Numbered from the stretch's first letter, positions 16,401 to 24,790 are shown. The stretch is 64,000 nucleotides of DNA from Candidatus Ribeiella danica (GCA_016717335.1 JADKFS010000002.1:372001-436000); one strand, 5' to 3'. Numbers and translations are program-made. Notes: a model not told the origin generated them from the letters alone.

Positions 16401-19114
16401 TCAAGCGGCTGGCCGTCGACCTGGTGATCTTGAACGAGCACCCCGGCGGCTACCTGCAGGGCGTGCAAGAGCAGATCCTCGGGCTGGTGCGCAGCAGCGG
16501 ATCGAGCGCCTGGCTGAATCAGCGCGGCGGGATCTTCGTGCTGCGCGCCGACATGGTGCCCGAGGAAGATCGCGTGCTGCTCCAGACCGTTGCGCGGGCG
16601 CTGCTTTCGACGCGGCGCGGCGGCCTGGGCCAGCACCTGCGCCGGCGCACCCCCGACTCGGCCGTGCACGCGCCGCCGTACCGCCGCGACGACGGCGCGG
16701 GCAGCGTCGCGCTGCCGGCCGCCGATCTGCGCCAGCGCACGCCCTACGGCGGCTTCGACGCCGGCGGCGAGTTCGTGATCGACCTCGCGCCCGGCCAGAC
16801 GACGCCGGCGCCCTGGAGCAACGTCGTCGCCAACGAGCGCTTCGGCTTCATCGCCACCGAGAGCGGCGGCGGCTACACATGGTCGGAGAATAGCCGCGAG
16901 AACCGGCTCACCCCCTGGTCGAACGACCCGGTCGGCGACCCGCCGGGCGAGGTGCTCTACCTGCGCGACGAGGCCAGCGGCGCGCTGTGGTCGGCGACGC
17001 CGCAGCCGGCCGGCGGCGGGCACATGCGCGTGCGGCACGGCTTTGGCTACAGCGCGTTTACGCAGCAGCGCCACGGCATCACCAGCGAGCTGCGCCTGTC
17101 GGTCGCGCCGGATCAGCCGGTCAAAATCTTCCGGCTGCGCCTGCAGCAGCACGGCGCCGAGGCGCGCCGGCTCAGCGTGACCCTGTACGTCGAGTGGGTG
17201 CTCGGCGTGTTTCGCGAGGGCATGGCGCCCTACGTCGTCACCGCGCTCGACGACGCGACCGGGGCGCTGCTGGCGCGCAACGCCTACAGCCCCGACTTCG
17301 GCGCGCGGGTCGCGTTTATCGCCGCCAGCGAGCGCGCGGCGACGGTCTGCGGCGATCGCGTCGAGTTCATCGGCCGCAACGGCGACCTGAGCCGGCCCGC
17401 CGCGCTGCAGGGCGACAGCCTGAGAGGGAGCGTCGGCGCGGGACTGGACCCGTGCGGCGCGATCTGCTGCGCGGTCGAGCTGGCCCCCGGCGAGGAGCGC
17501 GAGCTGGTCTTCCTGCTGGGGCAGGGCGCCGATCTGGCGGAAGCGCGCGACCTGATCGAGCGCTTCCGCGACCCGGCCGAGGCCGCGATTGCCGAGCGGC
17601 AGTCGCTCGATCGCTGGCGGGCGCTGCTCGGGCAGGTGCAGGTGGAGACGCCGCAGCCGGAGCTGGACCTGCTGCTCAACGGCTGGCTGCTCTACCAGAC
17701 GCTGGCCTGCCGCATCTGGGGGCGCTCGGCGTTCTACCAGTCCGGCGGCGCGTATGGCTTCCGCGACCAGCTGCAGGATGTCATGGCGCTGGTCCACACC
17801 CAGCCGGCGATCGCGCGCGAGCAGATCCTGCGCTCCGCCGCGCGCCAGTTCGTCGCGGGCGACGTGCAGCACTGGTGGCACCCGCCGGCCGGCCGCGGCA
17901 TCCGCACGAACTTCTCGGACGACTACCTGTGGCTGCCGTTCGTCGTCGACCACTATATCGCCGCCACCGGCGACACCGCGATCTTGGACGAGCGCGTCGC
18001 CTTTCTGGAGGGCCGGCCGCTGGCGCCCGACGAGGCCGAGTACTACGACCTGCCCACGATCGCGCCGGAGCGCGGCCCGCTCTACGACCACTGCGCCCGC
18101 GCGATCGACCGCGCGCTGGGCCGGATGGGGGCGCACGGCCTGCCGCTCATGGGCGCGGGCGACTGGAACGACGGCATGAACATGGTCGGCCACGCCGGGC
18201 AAGGCGAGAGCGTGTGGGTCGGCTGGTTCCTGCACATCAACCTGGAGCGCATGGCCGAGCACGCCGCGGCGCGCGGCGACAGCGGGCGCGCCGAGCGCTA
18301 CCGCGCCGCGGCCGGCCGCCTGCGCGACGCGCTGGAGCAGCACGCCTGGGATGGAGGCTGGTACCTGCGCGCCTTCTACGACGACGGCACGCCGCTCGGC
18401 GCGGCCCAGAGCGACGAGTGCCGGATCGACTCGCTCACGCAGTCGTGGGCGGTCATCTCCGGCGCGGGCGACCCGGAGCGGGCGCGGCTGGGCATGGCGG
18501 CGGCAGATGCGCAGCTCGTCGACCGAGAGGCCGGCCTGATCAAGCTGTTCGCGCCGCCGTTCGACAGGACCACCCACGACCCCGGCTACATCAAGGGCTA
18601 CGTGCCGGGCGTGCGCGAGAACGGCGGGCAGTACACCCACGCCGCGATCTGGCTGATCTGGGCCTACGCCACGCTCGGCGACGGCGCGCGCGCGGGCGCG
18701 CTGCTCGACCTGATCAACCCGATCCGCCACGCGCGATCCGCCCCCGAGGTGTACAAGGTCGAGCCATACTCGATCGCCGCCGACGTCTACGGCACGCCGC
18801 CGCACACCGGGCGCGGCGGCTGGACCTGGTACACCGGCTCGGCCGGCTGGCTCTACCGGCTGGGCATCGAGATGATCCTGGGCCTGCGCCGCACCGGCGA
18901 CACCCTGACGATCGCGCCGTGCATCCCGCCCGACTGGCCCGGCTACAGCGTCTGCTACCGCCACGGGCAGGCCCGCTACCACATCCACGTCACAAATCCG
19001 CGCGGCGTCGCGGCGGGCGCGGCCAGCGTGACCGTCGACGGCGAGGCGGCGCCGGGCGGGCGGATCGCGCTGCGCGACGACGGCGCCGATCACTCGGTCC
19101 AGGTGGTGCTCTAG
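10445..19114 (+). CDS. ndvB: Cyclic beta-1,2-glucan synthase (NdvB/Cgs family)
   Basis: A 2889-residue membrane enzyme, close to the 2830-2870 of NdvB and Cgs. It polymerises glucose from UDP-glucose into beta-1,2-glucan, trims the chain by phosphorolysis and cyclises it. Seen in order: N-terminal region; membrane segment ~427-445; GT84-like glucosyltransferase ~515-870 with LDADTQLP (~656) and the RQHRWVRGDW motif (~800); further membrane segments ~845-895; a glycoamylase-like domain around 1357 (NSFYDLLASEARLSSFLAIA) and 1403; two GH94-type beta-sandwich starts (~1617, ~2098); and a GH94 barrel with GAYGFRDQLQD (~2430) and DWNDG (2573-2577). GTG at 10445 abuts the previous stop; ATG at 10454 is the alternative start. 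Three repeat-derived stretches interrupt linkers in frame (see separate entries). Confidence 0.93.
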   Translation: MRRMSAAAQYALARCLKLIASSKRHDRSDVAADTPPVPLRGELFNPDQLEEHARAIAATHVVTLRAGNMRPLQAMLDQNERQISAAHQFLLDTNQQRREITPAAEWLLDNIHIVVDQIREIRQDLPRGYYSELPKLKGGPFAGQPRAYMIALELIEHTDGRVDLEQLLRFITAYQSVAPLAMGELWAVAIMLRFGLVENLARLVGLIIAASTAREEADTWADRLLAEDAGADMGSSPALAELAQRHPTLPSAFAVRLLYRLRAYDGERDIGPIITWLEQQPVIPYTNVEALIHAENQRQASSQVAIGNTITSMRVLSSIDWADWFERVSLVEQVLRQDPAGAYARSTFATRDHYRHAVEQLARRSGAGELEVARRVVEVARAATGGARRAHVGYYLVGAGRAALEAELGYHPSPIQVLQRAVLKHPTAFYLGSLAAATAAAVIAGRKITGAIPPKTPRRQDSTSLVSSSVGGKNSIPAGLLLLPASALAKELVDRGIARLLPPRTLPRIDLRDGIPPELRTIVVVPTLLLTPDSVRGQVEAIEVLALANDDPNLHFALLSDFADAPAAEMPNDMELLAIARAGIERLNADADGDRFFLLHRRRVWNERQRCFMGWERKRGKLEEFNQLLAGAEDTTFAVCVGDLDILPQIRYVITLDADTQLPRDAGRALIGTLAHPLNHAAIDPQTRRVSEGYGILQPRVGIDLPSAMRSRFARIFSGNVGIDPYTTAVSDVYMDQFGEGIYAGKGIYDPAALRETLAGRFPENALLSHDLIEGCYARAGLLSDVELLDSYPAAYASFAARQHRWVRGDWQIAAWLLPWTPSAHGLARNVLSPIARFKLFDNLRRSLLAPATVALLAAGWLGGHGRRRAVATTGYALLPLALPLLFDLLGAARAVVRGPARRDTLRSQAEQIRLSALRLGLNITFLPDQAASNLDAIARTLARLLLTRRGMLEWETAAEAHSRLTRSSGGLLRRMAPGVALGALAGVRGARQLAGSWPAAAPIVADWLAAPAIASWLDRPLLKPARPLDQADRLLLRQLARATWSYFEQFVTAEASDLAPDNFQESPSAAIAYRTSPTNIGLQLLADLAAYDFGYIGLIELTERTERVFATIARLERYRGHLLNWYDTQTLDPLPPAYVSTVDSGNLAGHLLTLRQGYLALRDRPIVGPQALAGLQDTLALAEQHVPADDVATRRQIDALANRLLATPETTGDYERLLRDLAQDAGAAAASGEAAVWLARLAAQARSLLADLGLIADYKIAETAASDNRELEFDNLAPPTLSELARRLEASSRSAETPAQSPISDLQSPISNLLARHDTIAATALAQVLAMDFTFLYDDRRRIFAIGYSVAEERRDNSFYDLLASEARLSSFLAIAKGDVPQEHWFHIGRTLLESGAGTVLASWSGTMFEYLMPLLVMRSYPGTLLDATYQVAVERQIAYGRQQKVPWGVSESAYNVRDPSMSYQYRAFGVPGLGLKRGLGSDLVIAPYASVLALQIRPDAALANLKTLIELGMLGRYGLYEAIDYTVDRLPPGASHTIVRSFMVHHQGMSLLAFANALHDSSMQRRFHAEPLVQATETLLQEQIAHGVALYRPDETAAARAVTVAAAPSLRQVTTPTTAIPYTHLLSNGAYSVMVTNAGGGYSASGDLAVTRWHADAARDCWGSFCYVRDVRSDLAWSAAYQPTRREAQEYRAIFGLEKVELRQQVAGIETRMEISISPEDNVEVRRLTITNLTGAPREIELTSYAEIVLAPATADAAHPAFSNLFVETEFVAEHDALLASRRPRSAAAPRIWALHVMAVRGHTTSVTGYETDRAAFVGRGRTTADPLALHGPLAQHTGAVLDPIFSLRRRVRIVSGGTAQIIFATGVAESREQAIQLAGKYRDPDAAARAFSMAWTQCQVELRHLNIGAEDAQRFQRLAAAALYMDGLKRAKPEVLQSNVKGQPALWAYGISGDEPIIMVQVDSGDNLALVQELLQAHQYWRLKRLAVDLVILNEHPGGYLQGVQEQILGLVRSSGSSAWLNQRGGIFVLRADMVPEEDRVLLQTVARALLSTRRGGLGQHLRRRTPDSAVHAPPYRRDDGAGSVALPAADLRQRTPYGGFDAGGEFVIDLAPGQTTPAPWSNVVANERFGFIATESGGGYTWSENSRENRLTPWSNDPVGDPPGEVLYLRDEASGALWSATPQPAGGGHMRVRHGFGYSAFTQQRHGITSELRLSVAPDQPVKIFRLRLQQHGAEARRLSVTLYVEWVLGVFREGMAPYVVTALDDATGALLARNAYSPDFGARVAFIAASERAATVCGDRVEFIGRNGDLSRPAALQGDSLRGSVGAGLDPCGAICCAVELAPGEERELVFLLGQGADLAEARDLIERFRDPAEAAIAERQSLDRWRALLGQVQVETPQPELDLLLNGWLLYQTLACRIWGRSAFYQSGGAYGFRDQLQDVMALVHTQPAIAREQILRSAARQFVAGDVQHWWHPPAGRGIRTNFSDDYLWLPFVVDHYIAATGDTAILDERVAFLEGRPLAPDEAEYYDLPTIAPERGPLYDHCARAIDRALGRMGAHGLPLMGAGDWNDGMNMVGHAGQGESVWVGWFLHINLERMAEHAAARGDSGRAERYRAAAGRLRDALEQHAWDGGWYLRAFYDDGTPLGAAQSDECRIDSLTQSWAVISGAGDPERARLGMAAADAQLVDREAGLIKLFAPPFDRTTHDPGYIKGYVPGVRENGGQYTHAAIWLIWAYATLGDGARAGALLDLINPIRHARSAPEVYKVEPYSIAADVYGTPPHTGRGGWTWYTGSAGWLYRLGIEMILGLRRTGDTLTIAPCIPPDWPGYSVCYRHGQARYHIHVTNPRGVAAGAASVTVDGEAAPGGRIALRDDGADHSVQVVL
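11794..11867 (+). repeat. In-frame hairpin repeat inside the glucan synthase gene
   Basis: AAGACACCAAG (11807-11817) pairs perfectly with CTTGGTGTCTT (11836-11846), preceded by CCAAGACACCAAGACGCCAAG. The AT-richer low-complexity sequence resembles intergenic repeats rather than the coding sequence around it. It encodes a polar linker at residues ~450-474 just after the first membrane segment and keeps the frame open. Confidence 0.65.
14346..14387 (+). repeat. In-frame heptamer tract inside the glucan synthase gene (6 copies of AATCTCC)
   Basis: Six consecutive heptamers of AATCTCC type total 42 bp, a multiple of three, so the frame is preserved and the encoded peptide repeats SPIS units. It sits between the glucosyltransferase half and the glycoamylase-like domain. 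A second AT-rich intrusion with a duplicated GATTGCAGA-like word lies ~130 bp upstream, at 14210-14235. Confidence 0.75.
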
Positions 19115-19119
19115 CGAGC

Positions 19120-19640
19120 TTCTTCGGGGGGCTGCGCCCCCGGCCCCCCGCCCCTTTCGGGATAGGTTTTTTCTGCAGCGCATGCTGCTGCCCCGCAGGC
19201 CCTCACCCCCTGCCCCCTCTCCCGCCGGGAGAGGGGGGATTATTGGCTCGGCACGGGGTTTCGGCGGAGCCGAAACCCCGTGCCGAGCTACCGTTCTACC
19301 GGACGAGTTGCATCCCGCCACGCCTGGATTCAGCCGGGCATGCGCGTCAAGCATTGCAACCGAGACGGCATCATTTTGGGGTCCAGGGGCGAAGCCCCGG
19401 CCGGGGGGCGGCGGGGGTGGCGGCCCACCCCCGCCCGCGGGGGCACGGGGGGCGCGCAGCCCCCCGAACGAGCCGAGTGGGGGGCGCGGGGGCGCACAGC
19501 CCCCGACAGCGGTGTGCGCCCCTGGCGCCTCTGGATTCCGCCGGGCATGCGCGCCAAGTATTTGTACAGAGGCTGGGCTATTGTCCAGGGGCGCAGCCCA
19601 CTGCATGCAGTGTTGGGTAGGGGCTTCAATTGAACGCCCT
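19120..19640. repeat. GC-rich modular intergenic repeat, copy 2, with terminator-like hairpin
   Basis: The region directly follows the glucan synthase stop. It contains the GGGGCTGCGCCCCCGG module and a block at ~19155-19295 that is shared with 47940-48090. That block includes a perfect 18-bp hairpin, CTCGGCACGGGGTTTCGG at 19247-19264 with its complement at 19270-19287. The core/end modules of the family (GGATTCAGCCGGGCATGCG, TTTTGGGGTCCAGGGGCG) follow from 19325. The hairpin may terminate the synthase transcript. Confidence 0.78.
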
Positions 19641-19667
19641 ACAGATGCGGTGCCCGCAGATCCGACC

Positions 19668-19885
19668 TTACCTTCCAAAGGGCGGACGTTACCTTCCAAA
19701 GTCCCGACGTTACCTTCCAAAGGGCGGACATTACCTTCCAAAGGCTCGACCTTACCTTCCAAAGGGCGGACATTACCTTCCAAAGGCTCGACCTTACCTT
19801 CCAAAGGGCGGACATTACCTTCCAAAGTCCCGACCTTACCTTCCAAAGGGCGGGCATTACCTTCCAAAGGCTCGACATTACCTTC
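19668..19885. repeat. 21-bp minisatellite, 10 full copies plus a partial
   Basis: Each unit is TTACCTTCCAAAG followed by 8 bases that are mostly GGCGGAC-type, GCTCGAC-type or TCCCGAC-type; the first 13 bases are invariant in all ten full copies. The variants largely alternate. Because the period is 21, frames stay open on both strands, but the repeat peptides have no start signals or homologous features and are not annotated as genes. It ends about 260 bp before the CheB-CheR-kinase gene. Confidence 0.9.
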
Positions 19886-20054
19886 GGCTCGTGCAGGCGC
19901 TGACCAGGGGTGGCGGCGCGGCCATCAGCGGCGTGCGCGGGCTGGGCGGCATCGGCAAGACCGATTTCTCCGGGGCGCGCAGCCCCGAATGCCGCAGACG
20001 TGCCGCAAGCGCAGGGGCGCGGGGGGCGCGCAGCCCCCCGAGCAACTATGGGTA

Positions 20055-20063
20055 TGGTACAAT
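20055..20063 (+). promoter_or_regulatory. Extended -10 promoter of the CheB-CheR-kinase gene
   Basis: TG-G-TACAAT lies about 80 bp before the ATG at 20144. It is preceded by repeat sequence and has no convincing -35. Confidence 0.45.
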
Positions 20064-20143
20064 GGGCGCTGCCGCGCTACGAACCCGCCCGCCAGCCCGA
20101 GCGCGCCCGCGGCGTCGCATGCAGCGGCGCGCAAGGAGCCGCG

Positions 20144-23100
20144 ATGACCCTTCCGAACGACACACCCCAGGCGCCCACCCCCGCCGAGCCGCCGCTGGAG
20201 CAGCGCTCCGCCGAGCCTCGGCCGCCCAGCTTTATCGTGGGGATCGGCGCGTCGGCCGGCGGGCTGGAGGCATTTACCACCTTCTTCACGCACATGCCGC
20301 CGAACAGCGGGATGGCGTTTGTGCTCGTGCAGCACCTCGACCCGCAGCAGCCGAGCCTGCTGCCGGAGCTGCTCGCGACGCACACGCCCATGCCGGTGCG
20401 CGCGATCGAAGATCGCATGCCGGTCGCGCCGAACCACGTCTATCTCATCCCGCCCAACGCCGCGCTGGCGATCGAGGGCGCGGTGCTGCGCCTGGAGCCC
20501 CCCAGCGAGCCGCACGGCCGCCGGCTGCCGATCGACCACTTCTTCACGACCCTCGCCGCGGATCAGGGCGCCCGCGCGATCGGGATCGTCCTCTCCGGCA
20601 CCGGCACCGACGGCACGCTCGGCCTGGTGGCGATCAAAGAGCACGGCGGGCTGACGATCGCGCAGGCGCCCGAGTCGGCCGGCTACGACGGCATGCCGCG
20701 CAGCGCGATCGCGCGCGGGGCGGTCGATCGGACGCTGCCGATCGCGCAGATGCCGGCGGCGCTGCTCGCGCGCGCCCAGCCAGGGACAGACCGCCCATCT
20801 GTCGCCGCGGGCGGCGCGGCGCTGGCCGCGACGCCTGAGGATCTGCGCGCGATCAGCGCCATCCTGCGGGATGCGACCGGGCACGACTTCAGCCACTATA
20901 AGCCGGCCACGCTGCAGCGGCGGATCGCCCGCCGCATGCAGCTCGTAGGCGTCGAGCGGTTCGACGCCTACGTCGAGCGGCTGCGCCAGGATCGGCGCGA
21001 GATCGACCTGCTGTTCCAGGATCTGCTGATTAGCGTCACGCACTTCTTCCGCGATCCCGCCGCGTTCGAGGCGCTGGCGCGCGCCGTCATCCCGGAGATC
21101 TTTCGGAGCAAAGGCCCGGCTGCCCCGGTGCGGGTGTGGGTGCCCGGCTGCGCCACCGGCGAGGAAGCCTACACGATCGCCATGCTCCTGTGCGAGCACA
21201 TGGCCCGGCTGGCGACACCGCCGCCGGTGCAGGTGTTCGCGACCGACATCGACGATCAGGCGCTGGATGTCGCGCGGCAGGGCCGCTACGAGGCAAAGGC
21301 CGCCGCGCATGTCTCCGCGGAGCGGCTTGCGGCCTTCTTCGCCCAGGATGAGCGCGGCTACCAGGTCACCAAGGCGATCCGCGAGCTGTGCATCTTTTCG
21401 ACGCACAATCTGATCAGCGACCCGCCCTTCGCGCGCATGGACCTGATCGCGTGCCGGAACCTGCTGATCTACCTCGACGTCGACCTGCAGCGCAAGCTGG
21501 TGCCCCTGCTCCACTACGCGCTCGCGCCGCAGGGCTATCTGTTCCTGGGAGCCTCCGAGAGCGTCGCCGCGCACCCGGAGCTGTTCAGGACGGTCGACAA
21601 GCAGCAGCGGCTGTTCCAGCGCAAAGATCTGCTCGTTCGCTCCGCGGTTGCCTTCCCGCTCAGCGAGCCGAGCCGGCGGCCGATCCGGCGCTACGGGGCG
21701 GCGCACCGGCTGCCGGCGACCAGCGAGCAGCAGATTGGGGATCTGCTCGAGCGCATCCTGCTGGCGCAGTACGCCCCGCCCGCGGTGATCATCAACGAGC
21801 AGAGCGAGATCGTGTTTTTCTCCGACCGCACCGGGGCCTATCTCGAACCGCCGGCCGGCGCGCCCAGCCTGAACATTCTCGTGCTGATCCACCCGCAGCT
21901 GCGGCTGGCCCTGCAGACGGCGATCCGCGCATCCCTGAAGGACCACGCCCCCAGCGTCCGCGAGAACCTGGCGATCACGACCGCCGACGCCGTGCAGCGG
22001 CTCAACCTGATCGTCCGGCCGCTGGCCGAGCTTGGCCCGGACTCGGGGCTGCTGCTGGTGGTCTTTCAGGAGCTCGGCCCGCTCATGAGCGCGGCGCAGG
22101 CGCAGGCGGCGGGCCTGCGCCTCCAGTCCGACGAGCCGATCGCCCAGCAGCTCACGTACGAGATCCAGACGATGCGCGCCACGCTGGAGACGACGATCGA
22201 CGAGCTGCAGGAGGCCAACGCCGAGCTGACGCTGGCCAACGAGGAGCTGCTCTCGCTCAACGAGGAGCTGCAATCGGCCAACGAGGAGCTGCAGACCTCG
22301 AAGGAGGAGATCCAGTCGATCAACGAAGAGCTGCAGACCGTCAACGCCGAGCTGAACCGCAAAGTCGAGGAGCTGGACCGCGTCAACGCCGACCTGGCCA
22401 ACCTGTTCGCGAGCATCCAGATCCCGGCGATCTTCCTGCATGCGGACGGGCGCATCGCGCGCTTCACGCCGGCGGCCACCGAGGTGTTCCGCTTGATCGA
22501 GGGCGATGTCGGCCGGCCGATCACCGATATCGCGCCGCGCTTTCGCGATGGCGATCTGGCCGCGCTGGTCGGCGGCGTGCTGCGCACGCTCGTCCCCTAC
22601 GAGGAGCCGGTGCGCCGGCCCGCGAGCGACATCTGGTGGATCATGCGCATCCAGCCGTACCGGACGCTCGCCAACGTCATCGACGGCGTCGTGATGACCT
22701 TCTCCGATATCACGAACCTGAAGCAGGCCGCCGCCGAGCGGGAGCGGCTGCTCGCGGCGGTGGAGCAGGCCCGCAACGACGCCGAGCAGATCGTGGAGAC
22801 CGTGCGCGCGCCGCTGATCATCCTCGACGCGAACCTGCGCGTGCAGTCGGCCAACCACGCCTTCTACCGGATGTTCCAGGTCACGCCGGCCGAGACCCAG
22901 CAGACCGTGCTCTACGCGCTGGGCGACCGGCAGTGGGATACGCCCGAGCTGCGGGCGCTGCTGGGCGAGCGCCTCGATCCGAACACCGCGTTCGAGGATG
23001 TCGAGATCACGCAGACCTTCCCGCAGATTGGGACGCGGACCGTGCTGCTGAATGCGCGCCAGCTCGAGTACACGCCCGCCTCGTCGTCGGGCGCGGGGGC

Positions 23101-23947
23101 GCGCGACGCGCCGCTGCTCCTGCTCGCGCTCGAAGACATCACCGAGCGCGCGCAGGCCGCCGCCGCGCTGCAGCGGGCGCACGACGCGCTGGAGGAGCGG
23201 GTTCAGTCGCGCACCAGCGAGCTGGCGAGAGCGAACACGGCGCTGCAGACCGAGATCAGCGAGCGCGAGCGGGCCGAGCAGGCCCGCCAGCTGCTGCTGC
23301 GGCAGCTCGTGACCGCGCAGGAGGAAGAGCGCCGCCGGATCGCGCGCGAGCTGCACGACCAGATGGGCCAGGACCTGACGGTGCTGCTGCTGGGCCTCAA
23401 GGCGCTGCGGGACGCCGCCCCGCTGAGCTCGCCCATCCACAGCCACGTCGAGCCGCTGCAGGCGCTGTCCATGCGGATCGGCCGGGAGGTGCGCACCCTG
23501 GCGCTGCAGCTGCGCCCGCCCGCGCTCGACGACCTGGGGCTGGTCGCCACGCTGACGAGCTATGTGGACGAGTGGTCCGCGCGCGTGCTGATCGCGGTCG
23601 ATTTCCACGCCCGCGGCCTGGAGCAGCAGCGCCTGCCATTGGCGATCGAGACCGCGCTGTACCGGCTGGTGCAGGAAGCGCTCACCAACGTGCTCAAGCA
23701 TGCCCAGGCCGCGAACGTGAGCCTGATCATCGAGCGCCGCGCCGACGCGGTGCAGATGATCGTCGAGGACGACGGCGTCGGCTTCGACGTCGAGGCGACC
23801 CGGCGCACCGCGCACACCGAGCAGCGCCTGGGCCTGGTCGGCATGGACGAGCGCGTGGCGCAGCTGGGCGGCACGCTGACGATCGAGTCGGCGCCGGGGC
23901 GCGGGACGACCGTGTTTGTGCATATTCCGCTCGTCGATAAGATATAA
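20144..23947 (+). CDS. CheB-CheR-PAS-histidine kinase fusion protein
   Basis: A 1267-residue cytoplasmic sensor. Residues ~28-215 are a CheB methylesterase domain with S37 (GASAGG), H64 (VQHLDPQ) and D156 (GTGTDGTLG) all kept. Residues ~225-500 are a CheR methyltransferase with the SAM-binding WVPGCATGEEAYT at ~330. A coiled coil with repeated EELQSANEELQ units spans ~665-755, then two PAS domains (~760-870, ~895-1010). It ends in a NarL-type kinase: HisKA_3 with H1071 in RRIARELHDQ, and an HATPase with DDGVGFD and GRGTTVFVHIPL. The ATG at 20144 has AAGGAG upstream. The response regulator gene 135 bp downstream is the probable partner. No receptor or CheA gene is nearby, so the methylation domains may act on distant receptors or serve as a regulatory scaffold. 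Confidence 0.92.
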   Translation: MTLPNDTPQAPTPAEPPLEQRSAEPRPPSFIVGIGASAGGLEAFTTFFTHMPPNSGMAFVLVQHLDPQQPSLLPELLATHTPMPVRAIEDRMPVAPNHVYLIPPNAALAIEGAVLRLEPPSEPHGRRLPIDHFFTTLAADQGARAIGIVLSGTGTDGTLGLVAIKEHGGLTIAQAPESAGYDGMPRSAIARGAVDRTLPIAQMPAALLARAQPGTDRPSVAAGGAALAATPEDLRAISAILRDATGHDFSHYKPATLQRRIARRMQLVGVERFDAYVERLRQDRREIDLLFQDLLISVTHFFRDPAAFEALARAVIPEIFRSKGPAAPVRVWVPGCATGEEAYTIAMLLCEHMARLATPPPVQVFATDIDDQALDVARQGRYEAKAAAHVSAERLAAFFAQDERGYQVTKAIRELCIFSTHNLISDPPFARMDLIACRNLLIYLDVDLQRKLVPLLHYALAPQGYLFLGASESVAAHPELFRTVDKQQRLFQRKDLLVRSAVAFPLSEPSRRPIRRYGAAHRLPATSEQQIGDLLERILLAQYAPPAVIINEQSEIVFFSDRTGAYLEPPAGAPSLNILVLIHPQLRLALQTAIRASLKDHAPSVRENLAITTADAVQRLNLIVRPLAELGPDSGLLLVVFQELGPLMSAAQAQAAGLRLQSDEPIAQQLTYEIQTMRATLETTIDELQEANAELTLANEELLSLNEELQSANEELQTSKEEIQSINEELQTVNAELNRKVEELDRVNADLANLFASIQIPAIFLHADGRIARFTPAATEVFRLIEGDVGRPITDIAPRFRDGDLAALVGGVLRTLVPYEEPVRRPASDIWWIMRIQPYRTLANVIDGVVMTFSDITNLKQAAAERERLLAAVEQARNDAEQIVETVRAPLIILDANLRVQSANHAFYRMFQVTPAETQQTVLYALGDRQWDTPELRALLGERLDPNTAFEDVEITQTFPQIGTRTVLLNARQLEYTPASSSGAGARDAPLLLLALEDITERAQAAAALQRAHDALEERVQSRTSELARANTALQTEISERERAEQARQLLLRQLVTAQEEERRRIARELHDQMGQDLTVLLLGLKALRDAAPLSSPIHSHVEPLQALSMRIGREVRTLALQLRPPALDDLGLVATLTSYVDEWSARVLIAVDFHARGLEQQRLPLAIETALYRLVQEALTNVLKHAQAANVSLIIERRADAVQMIVEDDGVGFDVEATRRTAHTEQRLGLVGMDERVAQLGGTLTIESAPGRGTTVFVHIPLVDKI

Positions 23948-24082
23948 GGCTCTTGTGAGGCGCTACAGCGAATTCCCTCCTCTGCCAGTGGGAGAGGGGG
24001 GGCAGGGGGGTGAGGGCCTGCCAAAAGCCCCCGGCTGTCAAGCGGATCGCTGCCAAGCGAAACCTTATCAAAGGAGACTGTG

Positions 24083-24736
24083 ATGGCGCATCTACGGATA
24101 TTTCTGGCCGACGATCACGTGGTGGTGCGCGAGGGCCTGAAGGCGCTGATCAACGCCCAGACGGATATGCGCGTGATCGGCGAGGCCGGCGACGGCGAGA
24201 CCGCCTGCCAGCAGGCCGAGCAGACCCAGCCCGACATTGTGATCATGGACATCACCATGCCGGGGTTGAATGGCGTGCAGGCGACGGTGCAGCTCAAGCG
24301 CACCTGCCCGCAGATCAAGGTGCTGGCGCTGAGCGTGCATGAAGACACCAGCTACCTGCGCCAGCTGCTCGCGGCCGGCGCGGCCGGCTACATCCTCAAG
24401 CATGCCGCGGCCGATGACCTGATCCAGGCGATCCGGATCGTCGCGGGCGGCGGGGTCTATCTCGATCCCGCGCTGGCCGGCCATGTCGTCGCGCGCTACG
24501 TGCGGGTGCCGGCGATCAGCACGGCGCTGATGGGCACCGAGCTGAGCGAGCGCGAGACCGAGGTGGTGCAGCGGATCGCGCACGGCTACAGCAACAAAGA
24601 GATCGCCGGCCAGCTCAAGCTGAGCGTCAAGACGGTCGAGACCTACCGCGCCCGCGCGATGGAAAAGCTGGGCCTCGACAGCCGGGCCGCGCTGGTGCGC
24701 TACGCCCTGGAGCACGGCTGGCTGCGCCCGGTCTGA
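24083..24736 (+). CDS. NarL/FixJ-type response regulator
   Basis: A 217-residue DNA-binding response regulator. The receiver (~4-120) has the acidic pair D10-D11, phospho-acceptor D56 (IMDITMPG) and the switch lysine in GYILKHA. The C-terminal LuxR-type helix-turn-helix (~150-215) contains LSERETEVVQRIAHGYSNKEIA and KTVETYRARAMEKL. It follows the HisKA_3 kinase gene on the same strand, and NarL-type regulators pair with that kinase class, so they likely form one two-component system. ATG at 24083 is chosen over the GTG at 24080 because AAAGGAG (24071-24077) is better spaced. Confidence 0.93.
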   Translation: MAHLRIFLADDHVVVREGLKALINAQTDMRVIGEAGDGETACQQAEQTQPDIVIMDITMPGLNGVQATVQLKRTCPQIKVLALSVHEDTSYLRQLLAAGAAGYILKHAAADDLIQAIRIVAGGGVYLDPALAGHVVARYVRVPAISTALMGTELSERETEVVQRIAHGYSNKEIAGQLKLSVKTVETYRARAMEKLGLDSRAALVRYALEHGWLRPV

Positions 24737-24790
24737 CCTGGCGCGCCCGTCCGATCGCCACGGCCATCCCCCCGAAACAGCGCTCCCCTA

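Noticed and set aside
14288..19867. Very long open frame antisense to the glucan synthase gene
   Set aside because: It mirrors the codon structure of the sense gene in GC-rich DNA, has no ribosome-binding site or domain, and runs into the minisatellite.
19668..19877. CRISPR array
   Set aside because: Units are 21 bp with no unique spacers; the variable part is only 8 bases and falls into three types. No cas gene is nearby. It is a minisatellite.
19630..20838. Repeat protein encoded across the 21-bp minisatellite
   Set aside because: The frame exists only because the period is divisible by three; it continues antisense-like into another gene's start and lacks a ribosome-binding site.
19925..23923. 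Long minus-strand open frame opposite the CheB-CheR-kinase gene
   Set aside because: Composition artefact; the sense strand encodes complete catalytic motifs across the whole length.
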